Shown: in pieces, positions 35,330 to 45,046 of the stretch
Layout: each line of letters opens with the position of its first letter
How positions within the stretch are numbered: the stretch's first letter is position 1
NCBI GenBank assembly: GCA_030710605.1
Contig: CP092874.1
Span: forward strand, 19,315,205 to 19,379,204
Length of the DNA: 64,000 nt
Source of the DNA: Cordylochernes scorpioides
Taxonomy: Eukaryota > Arthropoda > Arachnida > Pseudoscorpiones > Chernetidae
Reading direction: 5' to 3'
The notes under the pieces: model-generated
What the model saw: only the letters and a program-made list of their open reading frames with translations
The model's database searches: none
What the model was told of the DNA's origin: nothing
Translations under genes and position numbers: made by a program

Positions 35330-35470
35330 TTTATGTTTATATTTTGCTACTTTGTAAATTTCCCTCGTGGCTTATCCTTTGTTTACCATTCATAGTTTGT
35401 CCTTGCCTGAAATAAATTGTTGTCTCATCCCGAAGTTGGTCTTCCCTAATTTTCCACGTGGCAATTTTGT
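35330..35470 (+). repeat. LTR fragment of a third gypsy family
   Basis: Contains tttatattttgctactttgt, tatcctttgtttaccattca and aataaattgttgtctcatcc. A similar sequence is inverted at 36765-36905, and its end recurs at about 35935-36015 before a primer-site-like tagagatgctgggtag. Confidence 0.6.
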
Positions 35471-35800
35471 AGCAAAGTATTTATTACAAAGTTTGACAAT
35501 TATACCGCAAATGTTTCTTTTTGAACGAAAAATTGTATTTTATTTTAAGGAGAAATAACGATTATTTTTAACCTTAAGGATGAAGTATGATAGAATGAAT
35601 TGTAAAGAGTAATGATAAACGTAAAAATAAAAGTGTCCAGGGATGGGAATTTTTTTTCCGATTATCATTACCCTTCACATTTCATCCTTTCATACTTCAT
35701 CCCTAAGGTTAGAAATAATCGTTATTTCTCCTTAAAATAAATTTCGATTTTTCGTTCAAAAGAAACATTTGCGGTATAATTGTCAAACTTTGTTCTACAA
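35470..35800. repeat. foldback within LTR debris
   Basis: Arms of about 140 bp: 35470-35615 (aaagtttgacaattataccg, aaatgtttctttttgaacga) and its complement at 35660-35797, around a short spacer. No coding sequence. Confidence 0.65.
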
Positions 35801-35929
35801 TCATAAGCCGCATTATTTTGTATTATGAAGTATTTATTATTTAATTAACAAATCATTAATTTTGAAAATTATATATTTCATTAATCTTCGTATATAAACT
35901 TCTCTCATTTCTTCTCTCATATATTTTTA

Positions 35930-36060
35930 TCAATTTTAGTTTATGTCTTAAATAAATTGCTGTGTCATCCTGAAGAGTTTGTCTTTCCTAATTTCTCTAC
36001 GTTACATTTTTGTAGAGATGCTGGGTAGATTAGAGAAGACAAACTGAAGATCGCCGAGAA
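35930..36060 (+). repeat. solo LTR end and primer-site-like sequence
   Basis: Sequence aaataaattgctgtgtcatc ending near 36008 is followed by tagagatgctgggtag (36014-36029). The same primer-site pattern (gagaygctggg) follows the LTR of Gypsy-1, and a close variant follows that of Gypsy-2. Confidence 0.5.
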
Positions 36061-36071
36061 GACCTTGAAGA

Positions 36072-36690
36072 CATGATTGCTATGATCTACATTTTCAGAG
36101 ATTGGTTCCAGGATTCAACCACCGTGTCAAAGCCAAGATTTCCTTCCGAAATGACGATGTAGACGATATGACGACAAAGCCGCTCTTCACTGTCTCTCCA
36201 CTCCGTACTGACTTCTGACCGTGAGCTATCTACCGAGGGTTACCTAATGACCAATAAGATGATGATACGTCATAGTAAAATGGCTGACATGTTAGCATGG
36301 TCAAGAAGCATCTGATTCTAGCTGTGAAACCCCTCTGTTTCCCCACCTATGTCATGTAACCGACTTACTTCTTGTGTGAAACCATGGCTGCTATGATCTA
36401 CATTTTCAGAGATTGGCTCCAGGATTCAACCACCGTTTCAAAACCAAGATTTCCTTCCGAGATGAGGATGTAGACGATATGACGACAAAGCCGCTCTTCA
36501 CTGTCCGTACTGACTTCTGACCGTGATCCATCTATTGAGGGTTACCTGATGACCAATCATGATGACACGTCATAACAAAATGGCTGACATGTTAGCATGG
36601 TCAAGAAGCATTGATTCTAGCTGTGAAACCCCTCTGTTTTTCACCCATGCGATGTAACCGACTTACTTCCTGTGTATCTTTGTCAGAGAT
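36072..36690 (+). repeat. tandem duplication of a 311-bp segment
   Basis: The segment starting catgattgctatgatctaca at 36072 repeats from 36383 (catggctgctatgatctaca). Copies differ by small indels (for example tctctccac at 36199 is absent from the second). No open frame spans it. Confidence 0.8.
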
Positions 36691-36764
36691 TTACAAACTT
36701 GAGATTTGTGAATTAAAATGTTTTAAAAGAAACTTATATTCCTGAAAGCAGCCTGATATTTTCA

Positions 36765-36905
36765 CCTTGATATTGTCACATGGAAAATTAAGGAAGACCA
36801 ACTTCAGGATGAGACAACAATTTTATTTAAGGCAAGAACCAACTATGAGTGATAAACAAAAGATAAGCAAAAGAGGGAAGAGGTATACAGAGTATAGCAA
36901 AATAT
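36765..36905 (-). repeat. inverted LTR fragment
   Basis: Reverse complement of the 35330-35470 fragment (ggatgagacaacaattttat, aagataagcaaaagaggg). Confidence 0.6.
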
Positions 36906-36944
36906 AAACAAAAAAAAATAATGCTTTTTTTACAATTTTACAAT

Positions 36945-37100
36945 TATTTTATTTCCAAAGCGCTATATCACGCAAGGGATACTTGCGCCAAACAAGGAGA
37001 AAAGTTTATTTACATAAGTTATTTACATTATTCAACGCATGAAAACATTAGAGATCCATATTTTGTAGAAAGTTTAGAATGTATTTACAAAATGTGAATT
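36945..37100 (-). repeat. LINE 3' end
   Basis: Matches 30546-30720 closely (ttattttatttccaaagcgc, gggatacttgcgccaaacaa), truncated after about 155 bp. Confidence 0.6.
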
Positions 37101-37361
37101 GAACTTTAAATATAATACTTTGCTAATAAAATAATAAATACTTTGTAACAATATTGATACAAGTATTTATTCTATTGAACTGTTCAGTGGCTATATTGTT
37201 CCCTATAATGACACTTTACTAACTTGTGTCTAGTTGTTTTATTATGTTAAATAGTTTTGTAGTGTTTAAATACTAGAGAAATCGCTAAAGCAATATTTAC
37301 CTTCTAATTTGTATATAGATAAAGAATTCTTCCTGATTTGAAATTAAACGAAAAAAAACAT

Positions 37362-37445
37362 GGTGAAGGAAGACGAGTTTCTTTTATTGATGTATAGGTG
37401 CAAGCTTTCGGGTAAAAACCCTTCAACAGGCGAGAAATAAAGCGC
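37362..37445 (-). repeat. Penelope-type terminus with hammerhead-like hairpin
   Basis: The part gaaggaagacgagtttcttt parallels the terminus of the Penelope element at 880. On the minus strand CTGTTGA, the hairpin AGGG ... CCC and GAAAGC follow each other, one core base away from a hammerhead (CTGATGA). It is followed by a (TA)n run at 37483-37514. Confidence 0.5.
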
Positions 37446-37479
37446 GACTTAAAAGAACTATGGTACAAATGGTAGGAAG

Positions 37480-37513
<34 letters not shown>

Positions 37514-37519
<6 letters not shown>

Positions 37520-37745
37520 AAAACAATAGAAATAAATAAAAAATAAGTGGGTCAGGTGTTGATATTAAAAATAAAAAAGGCATCTCCTGACCACGAGCAC
37601 ATGTGCTTTTTAGATGGGAGAGCGCCAAATATCACGGAGCAAGCTAAATAAACGTTTAGTTTATTTTTGCTCCACTAGATGGCGCTCTGCCATCTAAAAA
37701 ACACATGTGCTCGTGGTCAGGAGATGCCTTTTTTATTTTTAATAT
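37514..37745. repeat. palindromic derivative of hammerhead element family B
   Basis: Left arm cctgaccacgagcacatgtg, right arm cacatgtgctcgtggtcagg, facing across aataaacgtttagtttattt. No ribozyme. The structure matches 27940-28112. Confidence 0.75.
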
Positions 37746-37756
37746 ATATATATATA

Positions 37757-38164
37757 TATGAAAAAACAATAGAAAAAAAATAAAAGATAAGTGGGTCAGG
37801 TGTTGATATTAAAAATAAAGAAGACATCTCCTGACCACAAGCACATGTGCTTTTTAGATGGCAGAGCGCCATCTAGTGGAGTAAAAATAAACTAAACGTT
37901 TATTTAGCTTACTCCGAGATATTTGGCCAACCCAATTTCTTGATAAATCAAGAAAAGCCATCCACGAACGCGTTTCGCGCTGTTGGCGCTCGTCAGCGTC
38001 ATATCTCGGAGTAAGCTAAATAAACGTTTAGTTTATTTTACTCCACTAGATGGCGCTCTGCCATCTAAAAAGCACATGTGCTCGTGGTCAGGAGATGTCT
38101 TCTTTATTTTTAATATCAACACCTGACCCACTTATCTTTTATTTTTTTCTATTGTTTTTTTCAT
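37757..38164 (-). mobile_element. foldback hammerhead element, ribozyme in the loop
   Basis: Arms of about 165 bp (37757-37922 and 38000-38164), which pair from aaaaaacaatag through ggtcaggtgttgatatt, acatctcctgaccac and gatggcagagcgccatct. The spacer of about 77 bp contains ttcttgataaatcaagaaaa and the hammerhead core on the minus strand (37961-38000). Stem I of this ribozyme is cut to about 3 bp by the junction. Confidence 0.8.
37961..38000 (-). ncRNA. hammerhead ribozyme, stem I truncated
   Basis: On the minus strand CTGACGA (37990-37996), stem II gcgc/gcgc around caaca, GAAA and CGCGTT are intact, but the 5' strand of stem I reads tgacg instead of ccacg, leaving about three pairs. Probably inactive. 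Confidence 0.65.
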
Positions 38165-38462
38165 GTGTTAAGCGTCTTTACGCAAATTTGGCCTTAAATA
38201 CCCATTTCTTGATTTCTCGGGAAGCCATTGGGTCCAAAAAAAAAAATCTTTTTGGTCGCAGTGGTTACAGCCTTCTCCACGCTGACGAGCGCCAACAGCG
38301 CGAAACGCGTTCGTGGATGGCTTTTCTTAATTTATCAAGAAATTGGGTTGGCCAAATATCTCGGAGTAAGCTAAATAAACGTTTAGTTTATTTTTACTCC
38401 ACTAGATGGCGCTCTGCCATCTAAAAAGCACATGTGCTTGTGGTCAGGAGATGCCTTCTTTA

Positions 38463-38471
<9 letters not shown>
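38000..38471 (+). mobile_element. retrozyme-like hammerhead element, family B (unit 356 bp)
   Basis: A direct repeat of about 115 bp (38000-38115 and 38357-38471; cggagtaagctaaataaacg through gtcaggagatg) flanks one interior with the ribozyme at 38276-38317, so the copy is about 1.3 units long with period 356. That is the expected shape of an insert copied from a circular or multimeric RNA. Interior landmarks shared with family A: ggccttaaatacccatttct, ggtcgcagtgg, gcttttcttaatttatcaag and a gatggcgc/gccatct hairpin. There is no protein-coding capacity. The first direct repeat also serves as the right arm of the preceding foldback. Confidence 0.8.
38276..38317 (+). ncRNA. type I hammerhead ribozyme, family B
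   Basis: Stem I tccacg (38276-38281) pairs with cgtgga (38312-38317), 6 bp. Core CTGACGA is at 38282-38288. Stem II gcgc/gcgc surrounds the loop caaca (38289-38301). GAAA is at 38302-38305. Stem III has only two pairs (A-T and C-G, loop GC), and cleavage is predicted after GTT at 38311. The short stem III is known from hammerheads of Penelope-like elements and retrozymes, thought to work as dimers. The C at core position 7 is tolerated in the family. Confidence 0.85.
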
Positions 38472-38493
<22 letters not shown>

Positions 38494-38784
38494 GTGTAAA
38501 AACTATATAATAAAAATATAACAGTGATTCTATATTTAAAACTCAAGGAGCAAACTGATAAGAATGATAAATCATATCAAGTAGATTTGGTTAGATTATA
38601 TATATAAAGAAAGTTTTTAAACTATTTATATATGTTAATATGTTAAAATTCTAATTTGTGTGTATATGTGACTTAAACTCCTTCGCAATCTTATCTTTTC
38701 GGCAGTAATTATTGTTGAAATAGAAAGAAACAGAGCAGTGAAAAATAGCGCAAAAGTGAAATTGTATTGGGATCAGGTAGAACA

Positions 38785-39010
38785 ATTAAGAAAAAGGCAT
38801 CTTCTGATCGTGCAACTAAAAAACTTGTTAATGGCTTGCGCCATCTGTCGGAATAAATAACAATTAATCATATATTTTTAATTATTCTAGAATTGGCCAA
38901 ATACCCATTCTTGATTAATAAAGAAAATCTAACCACGTACGGGTTTCGGGCTGTTAGCCTTCATCAGCGTGGTGCAAACTGTATCTCGACGACCAAAATA
39001 ATTTAAATAT
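38785..39010 (-). mobile_element. hammerhead element, family A, left part
   Basis: From the left: aaggcatcttctgatcgtgc, atggcttgcgccatctgtcg, aattggccaaatacccattc, the ribozyme (38932-38973), and cgacgaccaaaat. The remainder is displaced by a foldback at 39050-39245. The far end (gatggcacaagccatcagca to gttgcacgatcaggaaatg) is at 39268-39330. Confidence 0.75.
38932..38973 (-). ncRNA. type I hammerhead ribozyme with GTA cleavage triplet
   Basis: Minus strand: stem I accacg (38973-38968) pairs with cgtggt (38937-38932), 6 bp. Core CTGATGA is at 38967-38961. Stem II has three pairs (ggc/gcc) plus a mismatched closing A-C around taaca. GAAA is at 38947-38944, stem III has two pairs with loop CC, and the predicted cleavage triplet is GTA. 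The stem II mismatch may weaken it. Confidence 0.75.
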
Positions 39011-39049
39011 ATACAATTAGTTTCTATTCATGATAAAATTGTGAAAAAA

Positions 39050-39245
39050 AGTATTAAAATTACAAATATATTCTCACAATGAGTATCTTTTTTATTTAAA
39101 CTAGCTTTCAAGCATTATTCGCTCTTCAACGGTGGGATAAAGTCCATATTATTGTAAGCCCGTTGAAGAGCAATTAACGCTTGAAAGCTAGCGTTTTTTA
39201 AATAAAAAAGATACTCATTGTCAGAATATAATCGTAATTTTAATA
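39050..39245. repeat. foldback of a Penelope-type terminus
   Basis: Arms carry acaatgagtatcttttttat and its relatives around ctagctttcaagc ... gcttgaaagctag. On the plus strand CGTTGAAGAGC, the complementary GCTTGAAAGC and a short loop again mimic stem II and the GAAA strand of a hammerhead. It interrupts the family A element. Confidence 0.5.
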
Positions 39246-39464
39246 CAATTAGTTTATTTTTATCCCGATAGATGGCACAAGCCATCAGCATCTTTTAGTT
39301 GCACGATCAGGAAATGTATTTTTCTTAATAAAGAGCGGTGTTAGTTTGGCTATTTCCAATAGTAGAAATGTTTATTAACAATCGTAGAGGGTTAGAGAAG
39401 GCCATCTGTATTCAAAATTAGAAAGTATTTAGCGCGATTATATATTTTTCTAATAATGCAATTT

Positions 39465-39600
39465 CCTACTGCCCTCACTGAAATACTGAGGCTAAACAGC
39501 TTACTATAATATTAGAGATGTATAATGGATTAAACTGGCGAAACCGCTGGGAGGGTTCACTACAGATGAGCTAGGTACTTTCAATAATATCTCGAAAGAG
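39465..39600. repeat. repeat W fragment
   Basis: Has ctactgccctcactgaaata and the core ggattaaactggcgaaaccg, ctgggagggttcac, tacagatgagct. Confidence 0.55.
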
Positions 39601-39955
39601 ACCTCCGCCATACCATCAAAACCCAATGCCTGCAGGAATGGAAATCTAATGCTGCACATATATGACTGGTACAGAGCAGGAGGGACAAGCACCGGTTCTG
39701 TCCTCCCAAGAGAACAGCAGTCTTTGATTTCCAAACTTGAGTCTGGTCATCTACGGACAATGATAGAATGGTTGCAAGGTTTTCCCACTATGTACTAAGT
39801 GTCAACCTGCAACCCCAAGATATATTATTGACTGTATTGACTCATCCATTGATGAACTCTACTCTTCCCCGGCAGACACCATCAACAAGCTTTACAAGCT
39901 TGATACCTTAGTGTGATTGAGTGGAGATAAGAGAGAAGAAGGATAATAATAATAT
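39590..39955 (+). pseudogene. LINE 3' fragment (carboxy end and untranslated tail)
   Basis: The plus-strand carboxy end reads ATPRYIIDCIDSSIDELY, then INKLYKLDTLV and a stop (39914-39916), like the zinc-finger tail of Jockey/I-type LINEs. It is followed by gattgagtggagataagaga and a (TAA)n tail at about 39945-39955. The same 3' end occurs at 58170-58232. The copy is 5'-truncated. Confidence 0.65.
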
Positions 39956-40439
39956 CTAATCGCATTAAAGTCAGTATGAAATTGCTGTATTTGAAAAATA
40001 AAAGAAACAATATCTCTATAAATAATTTAACATTTTGAATTTTTAACAGTTCTATCCGGTTAAGAAATGGATGATTTGCCTTTTAGGAATAATAAAAAAA
40101 ATTGAATGTAATGCTACGACAGGTGCCTTAACAACATAGAATGAGCCTATGCTAACTGCCCGATTCCAGAAATAAACACTAACTAAGAAATGAAGAAGTA
40201 CCTGCTCGCCGCCCCAAAGTTGCATAAGGCATCCTTATTTACATAGGTAAGAAACATCAACGACAACAGACTTGTTTATCTCGGCTTCCTATTGGACGCT
40301 TAGAAGGAAGATATACCTTCCAAAATAGGTGACGTCATCAGAATGTTTAGAAAGTTTCTAATTTGCTCTTGTTTTCTTTCTTTTTTTTTTAAATTCCCAC
40401 GGAATATAGAGTTCGCCGGATACGCATTTCGTGGTTGTT
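39956..40439. other. no feature recognised
   Basis: Mixed sequence with somewhat higher GC around 40190-40330, without a credible frame. It may include more LINE or LTR debris. Confidence 0.4.
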
Positions 40440-40499
40440 GGTCCACACCAATGGCTCAGGCTGAGACAATTAGATATTTTAAAAAGCATAGAAGTAGAA

Positions 40500-40815
40500 G
40501 TTGATGTTGAAGCTCTAAGAGAAAACTGACAAAATCTATAACAAGACTCAGAACAAAACACTATAAAGGAATGACAATACATCCAGATGGCACAAAAACC
40601 TATAGGACATGTAACAATTGTCCTGGTGTGGAATTAACACCTACTCACATATTCTCATGCCCAGCAATGGCCGCAGCCTTGCAGAAAATTGACATGGACT
40701 CAGAACAACAGCTTTACATACCCAAGATAATAGACATTGCTGCTGCTGTGATGAAGATGCATGAAGACATCTGAGGCTCTTCATTGGACACGACAACAAC
40801 AACAAAAAAACATAA
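40500..40815 (+). pseudogene. LINE 3' end, single-copy relative of the 116-bp satellite
   Basis: The frame to the stop at 40772-40774 reads TKHYKGMTIHPDGTKTYRTC, then CPGVELTPTHIFSCPAMA and DMDSEQQLYIPKI. This is the carboxy end of a LINE polyprotein with a C-C-H-C-like finger. The tail cattggacacgacaacaaca then (CAA)n and AAAAA is at 40785-40808. The satellite at 15010-17690 is made of the last part of this region. The copy is 5'-truncated. Confidence 0.75.
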
Positions 40816-40887
40816 CCTCTCGTTGAACTGATATTGTGAAATTGTGATGATTCCTAACAGCTAATTGGCCTGTTTAATCAATAAAAA

Positions 40888-41100
40888 TACACTCATAGAT
40901 AAAACTTATGGAAGTTGTTCTTTTTAACATGTATATCGGGGGATTCAGACAATAACTCTAAAAGATATTACAGTGACCCCTATATTATTGAAGACACCTG
41001 AGATAACCAAGTATGAAAAAAATTGTCTCTGTCTCCTTCAAAAAAATAACAGACGACCGGCGACATCAAAGTGTGTCCACTTATTTTGACCATGAGTGTA
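40888..41100 (+). mobile_element. single-unit copy of the inverted-repeat transposon
   Basis: Left end tacactcatagataaaactt, right end gaccatgagtgta, interior acaataactctaaaagatat and gacgaccggcgacatcaaa. About 213 bp, no internal expansion. Confidence 0.75.
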
Positions 41101-41289
41101 CATATAAACTTGTTCATCAAATTTTTATAAAGATGGGGAAGATAACAATATTTTGTGTGAACTGTAATGACAATCGTGACGTGTGCAGACTTCGGAATAG
41201 GCTGGCCACAATCCATCGGTGTGATAGAAACACTCGATTGGATATTGACTATATATGATATAAAAATAAAAAAGATTTTCTGTCTGAAT
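41101..41289. other. short unique stretch
   Basis: A plus-strand frame (41013-41258) crosses from the transposon into this part without a recognisable motif. Confidence 0.35.
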
Positions 41290-41612
41290 TTAGATCATGT
41301 TGAGGATTATGGTAATGTAGTCGTGGCAAAAATATTTAAAAGAGTTTTAATTAGTGATTTCTTTAATTGAGCTAAGGAATATATATATATAACATAATTT
41401 GGTAAAAGTACTGCCTGGCTTAAGGCGTAATAATCTAAAAAATGAAAAACTTATTTACATAATGTACAAAAGATTTGAGCAGGCCAACGGGAAAGAACAA
41501 CAATGAGTTTTTAAAGGGGAAGCCTGACCTCTGGTGGTCGATTTAACAGAGTATTTGAATCTATGAAATTATAATTTTTTAAATAAGATGATATTTTAAT
41601 ATAACATATATT
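41290..41612 (+). repeat. dispersed repeat X, copy 2 (no insertion at its end)
   Basis: Matches 3590-3912 and ends atataacatatatttg without an LTR element. It therefore shows the empty form of the site used by Gypsy-1 and Gypsy-2. Confidence 0.7.
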
Positions 41613-41865
41613 TGTTTTATTTTTTTAAAATTCAATATGGTAAAAATACAAACGCTTGCGTTGTTCTTTAATGGACGCCACTTCTGCTTTAACAAGACCG
41701 GCAAGCTCACGTGACAATTTGTACATGCGATTTTGTGGGTTATCCACCACCCGTTTGTGCACATGCAACGGCTCTAGAAAGGAAATGAACTGCGCACGCG
41801 TTACCAAGATAACGCTAGGAAGTAAGTAAAAGCCAATAAGACAGGCAATAATAAATATAAAAAGG

Positions 41866-42250
41866 TTTCAGTTGCACGATAAGGAGATGCCTTTTTCATA
41901 ATTTATACACCTTATCCCAGTACAATATCACATTTGTACTATTATTTCACATTGTGTCGCGGTCTCACGCAATTCTGGCCTTAACTACCCGTTTCATGAT
42001 TTTTCAAGATGCCTGAAGGACCAGTTTTTTTTTTTTTTTTTTTGGTCGTTGAGGTACAGCTTGTACCACGCTGATGAGGGCCAACAGCCCGAAACGCGTC
42101 CGTGGTCAGCTTTTCTTGATTAATCAAGAATGGGTATTTGGCCAATTCTGGAATAATTAAAAATCAACGAGAATAGTTGATATTTATTTCGATAGATGGC
42201 GCAAGCCATCAGCAACTTTCAGTTGCACGATAAGGAGATGCCTTTTTCTT
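41866..42250 (+). mobile_element. retrozyme-like hammerhead element, family A (unit 351 bp)
   Basis: A direct repeat of about 32 bp (tttcagttgcacgataagga then gatgcctttttc) lies at 41866 and again at 42217, giving a unit of 351 bp. Inside, in order: ggccttaactacccgtttca, a T-run, ggtcgttgaggtacagc, the ribozyme (42065-42106), gcttttcttgattaatcaag, gggtatttggcca and the gatggcgcaagccatc hairpin. There is no open frame of note. The layout of a little more than one unit fits reverse transcription of a circular or tandem RNA. Confidence 0.8.
42065..42106 (+). ncRNA. type I hammerhead ribozyme, family A
   Basis: Stem I accacg (42065-42070) pairs with cgtggt (42101-42106). Core CTGATGA is at 42071-42077. 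Stem II gggc/gccc surrounds caaca (42078-42090). GAAA is at 42091-42094. Stem III is two pairs with loop GC (42094-42099). Predicted cleavage is after GTC at 42100. Every core base is canonical. Confidence 0.9.
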
Positions 42251-42339
42251 AATAATAAATATAGGTTATAAAAATAAAGGTCACTTCTCCCGTCAAAATA
42301 GACTCTAAAACTAATCGTCATATATTGACCGTCTCCGCA

Positions 42340-42420
42340 AACTAGTGGATTCAGGTCGTTGACAAAGCCACAACACCGGTTTTGGCAAACTGAGAAGCGT
42401 CCACCTAGAGACAATGGTTT
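42340..42420. repeat. short repeat shared with 55849-55960
   Basis: The sequence aagccacaacaccggttttg then gcaaactgagaagc resembles the arms of the foldback at 55849-55960. Function unknown. Confidence 0.35.
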
Positions 42421-42603
42421 CGTGATAATGGCTCTAGTCAGTTTAGAGCGGACTTTATTATTCTGGTTTCATGGCTTTGTCACCGATAGGCTATGTAAAT
42501 ATACCCGGGTATTTGATGTACTGGTATGTAAATAAGTTAAGACGTACATTATGAGAGATGTGACTATTATATTTCTTCCCTTTTTATTTTATTTTTTTAA
42601 TGG

Positions 42604-42735
42604 AGACATCGGTAAACGAGTATTATAAACCGTCGCACACTTTTTTTCTGAAAAAAAAAATTGCTCCAATCTGGTCCCCGATTCCGGTACGCTTTCAAGT
42701 GCAAAAGTCGAACTGCTTTTTACATCTGTAGATAT
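42604..42735 (+). repeat. diverged tRNA-derived SINE, head part
   Basis: Contains cggtaaacgagtattataaa (decayed tRNA-like head), then ttttttctgaaaaaaa and attgctccaa, and tgcaaaagtcgaactgcttt, in the order expected for the plus orientation of the SINE at 54944-55246. It is interrupted at 42735 by a Penelope-type fragment. Confidence 0.45.
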
Positions 42736-42905
42736 TTAAATAAAAAGGCATATATTGGATCAAAATATCATCTATTTTACCAATATTTCAGTTGGCTGAA
42801 CGCCAACCTTTATCAAGGTATTATAAAATATTAATGTGTGTCAACAACAATCTCAGCGCCACATAACGTCAACAGAATTAAGTTTTAAAAATATTTTGTT
42901 ATATT
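42735..42905 (-). repeat. Penelope-type terminal fragment
   Basis: Closely similar to 33640-33800 (aggcatatattggatcaaaa, cagttggctgaacgccaacc). Confidence 0.55.
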
Positions 42906-43184
42906 CAATGAGGAGAAAAAGTTTGATATACGAGATTATATATATTATATTGATTATATTATATTTGTAGCTATATGGAGCACTTACATTTAAAGAAATC
43001 GCCAACTTCTACCCATCATGATTATCATGGACTCGATTGCTAAGGATAACATACAAAAAAGACATCGACTATTTCCTAATGTTGAAAGACTTAAAAAAAA
43101 AAAAAAAAATAGGATACCTATATGTATTACTAACTTTGCAGGAGCCGCCACGTACAGATATCCCCAACTACTGGACTTATTGAC

Positions 43185-43288
43185 TGTTTTCTAACATGTG
43201 TAGACATGTGGTACTTACAGTAAACGCCAACTACTACCCACCATGATTATCATGGTCTATACCACGTGTGTATTAGGAATAATATATA
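43185..43288 (+). repeat. SINE 3' part
   Basis: Contains acatgtgtagacatgtggta, ttacagtaaacgcc, caccatgattatcatgg and taccacgtgtgtattagga, the 3' half of the tRNA-derived SINE in plus orientation. Confidence 0.6.
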
Positions 43289-43291
43289 TAT

Positions 43292-43950
43292 ACAACAACA
43301 ACAAAAAAGCCTTTATTTAGGGTCACTGACCCTATACAGGATTCACCAGAGGTATGCATAAGAACAAAGCAGTGAGACAAAGGAAATAACGATATATACA
43401 GAGTAAGAAGAAAAAGAAAAAAAAAAACAAGAAAAGAAAAAAAAAAGAAAGAGGGAAGCAAGAAATCAACACAAAAAGAGTAGCAGTAAGAAAGTGAGGA
43501 GTGAGTATCACTTGGCCTTCTTCTGAGATATGGACTTGTGGAAACCATAAAACGCCGTAGCAATATACTTATTCTGGGTCATATTGTCAATTATTGATGG
43601 AAGTGAAGCACAGAGTTGCCCAGTTTTGAGCATAAGGGTTCTTCTTTCAGAGCAGGGCAATCAAAAATATAGTGAGTGATTTCATTTTTTAGTTTTGAAT
43701 TACAGAAGGTACAAGTCGGGTCCTCACCGCAGAGCATCTTGGTGTGGTTTTCTCTAAAAAAACTTGAAAGTATTCTAACTTGTGCGAGTAGTCTTACAAC
43801 CGGGAAAGGAAAATCTCCTAAAAGTTATCCCTCCGTCATGAAAGATATGTGAATGTCTTTGTAGTGAGAGTATAACTTAGATTTATCCATTCTTGTAAGG
43901 TCGTTTTGTATAGATTGGTCTGCCGCTGTTTTTAAGAGCCCTGTAATAAT
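43292..43950 (-). repeat. LINE 3' region with (CAA)n end
   Basis: Starts (CAA)n then agcctttatttagggtcact and gaccctatacaggattcacc. The same 3' end lies in plus orientation at 56385-56577. The part 43640-43790 (gcagagcatcttggtgtggt, cagaaggtacaagtcgggtc) looks coding on the minus strand, consistent with a LINE carboxy end, but stops interrupt it. Confidence 0.6.
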
Positions 43951-43965
43951 ATATATATATTATTT

Positions 43966-44322
43966 TTTATATATATATAAAAATCAATGTTTGTATATTT
44001 GTTTGTTTGTTTATCCGGTATACAAATTCGCAGTAGTTCACTAATTCAAACCAAAATTTCAATACATAGGTAATAAAATACGGGGAACCGATAGGCTATT
44101 TCAAAAAATATATAAATCATTTATTAAAACTATATATTCAAATTATTCTACTTAGCTCACGAACAGCGCCCTCTATCAAAGATTAGATTAAATAATGCTA
44201 ATGCAAACAAATAGATAATGCTAATAACAAACAATTATAAAAAAATCTTATATAAATATATATCACTCGGGTAGATATGCACATGGGTCAATCCCGGGGC
44301 GAAGCCCGGGTCACCCGTCTAG
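43966..44322 (+). mobile_element. non-autonomous Helitron
   Basis: The 5' part is tatataaaaatcaatgtttg with (TTTG)n. The 3' end has the hairpin cccggggcgaagcccggg, then tcacccgt and CTAG at 44319-44322, followed by T. A second copy of the same family lies inverted at 59325-59674. No RepHel frame, so it depends on an autonomous partner. Confidence 0.85.
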
Positions 44323-44389
44323 TATATTATAATTAAAATTATTTTCTGCTGTTGACTTTGGAATATTATTTTCTAATTATTATTATTTT

Positions 44390-44709
44390 TTTTTTTTGAT
44401 AAATGAGTATCATTATGATATTGTTTTGCAGTCATGGGAAAGATAATAAGAACTGTTTAGTACATTATTGCTTTAATTAAGCTTATAAAACACAAAATAA
44501 ATAATCTGAGAAAATATTGCCTGATTTGAGGCGTAAGAATAAAAAAAAATGAAAAACTTATTTACATAATTTACAAAAGGTTTGAGCCGGCCAACATGAA
44601 ACAACAACAATAGGTTATATAAAGGGAAGTCGTGACATCTGGTGGTAGACTTAATAGAATAGTTTAATCTATGAAATATAATTTAAAATAATATTTTTAT
44701 ATAACATAT
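44390..44709 (+). repeat. dispersed repeat X, copy 3
   Basis: Matches copies 1 and 2 (aaggtttgagccggccaaca, catctggtggtagactta) and ends tataacatat, where Gypsy-2 begins. Confidence 0.7.
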
Positions 44710-45046
44710 TGTTGCACCAGGTTGCGGCTTGGCAGACTCTTCAGCCTTGATTCTCTCCTGTGCTGGGTCTTGCATCTTACCAGAGCGTGTTTCAACCATC
44801 CTACAAATTTATATAAGGGAATAATGAGATAAGTCTACTTTAAGTAACCTCCAGAATGCTTTATTTATTTTCTCACATCAAAGAGAGCAGTGAAGTCACA
44901 GTGTACCTAAATACAAATGATGATAATCTAATCTGTTTTAAATAAATATCATAGAATATTTTATATAAAAATAAATAAATATATAATTTAAATTTCAAAT
45001 ATATTAAAAATAATATAAGAAATACGCCATTAATCATGATGTAACA
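44710..45046 (-). repeat. 3' LTR of Gypsy-2
   Basis: 337 bp, matching 49568-49904. The pol stop (45030-45032) lies inside it, and the copied gag start region is at 44710-44799. Confidence 0.93.
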
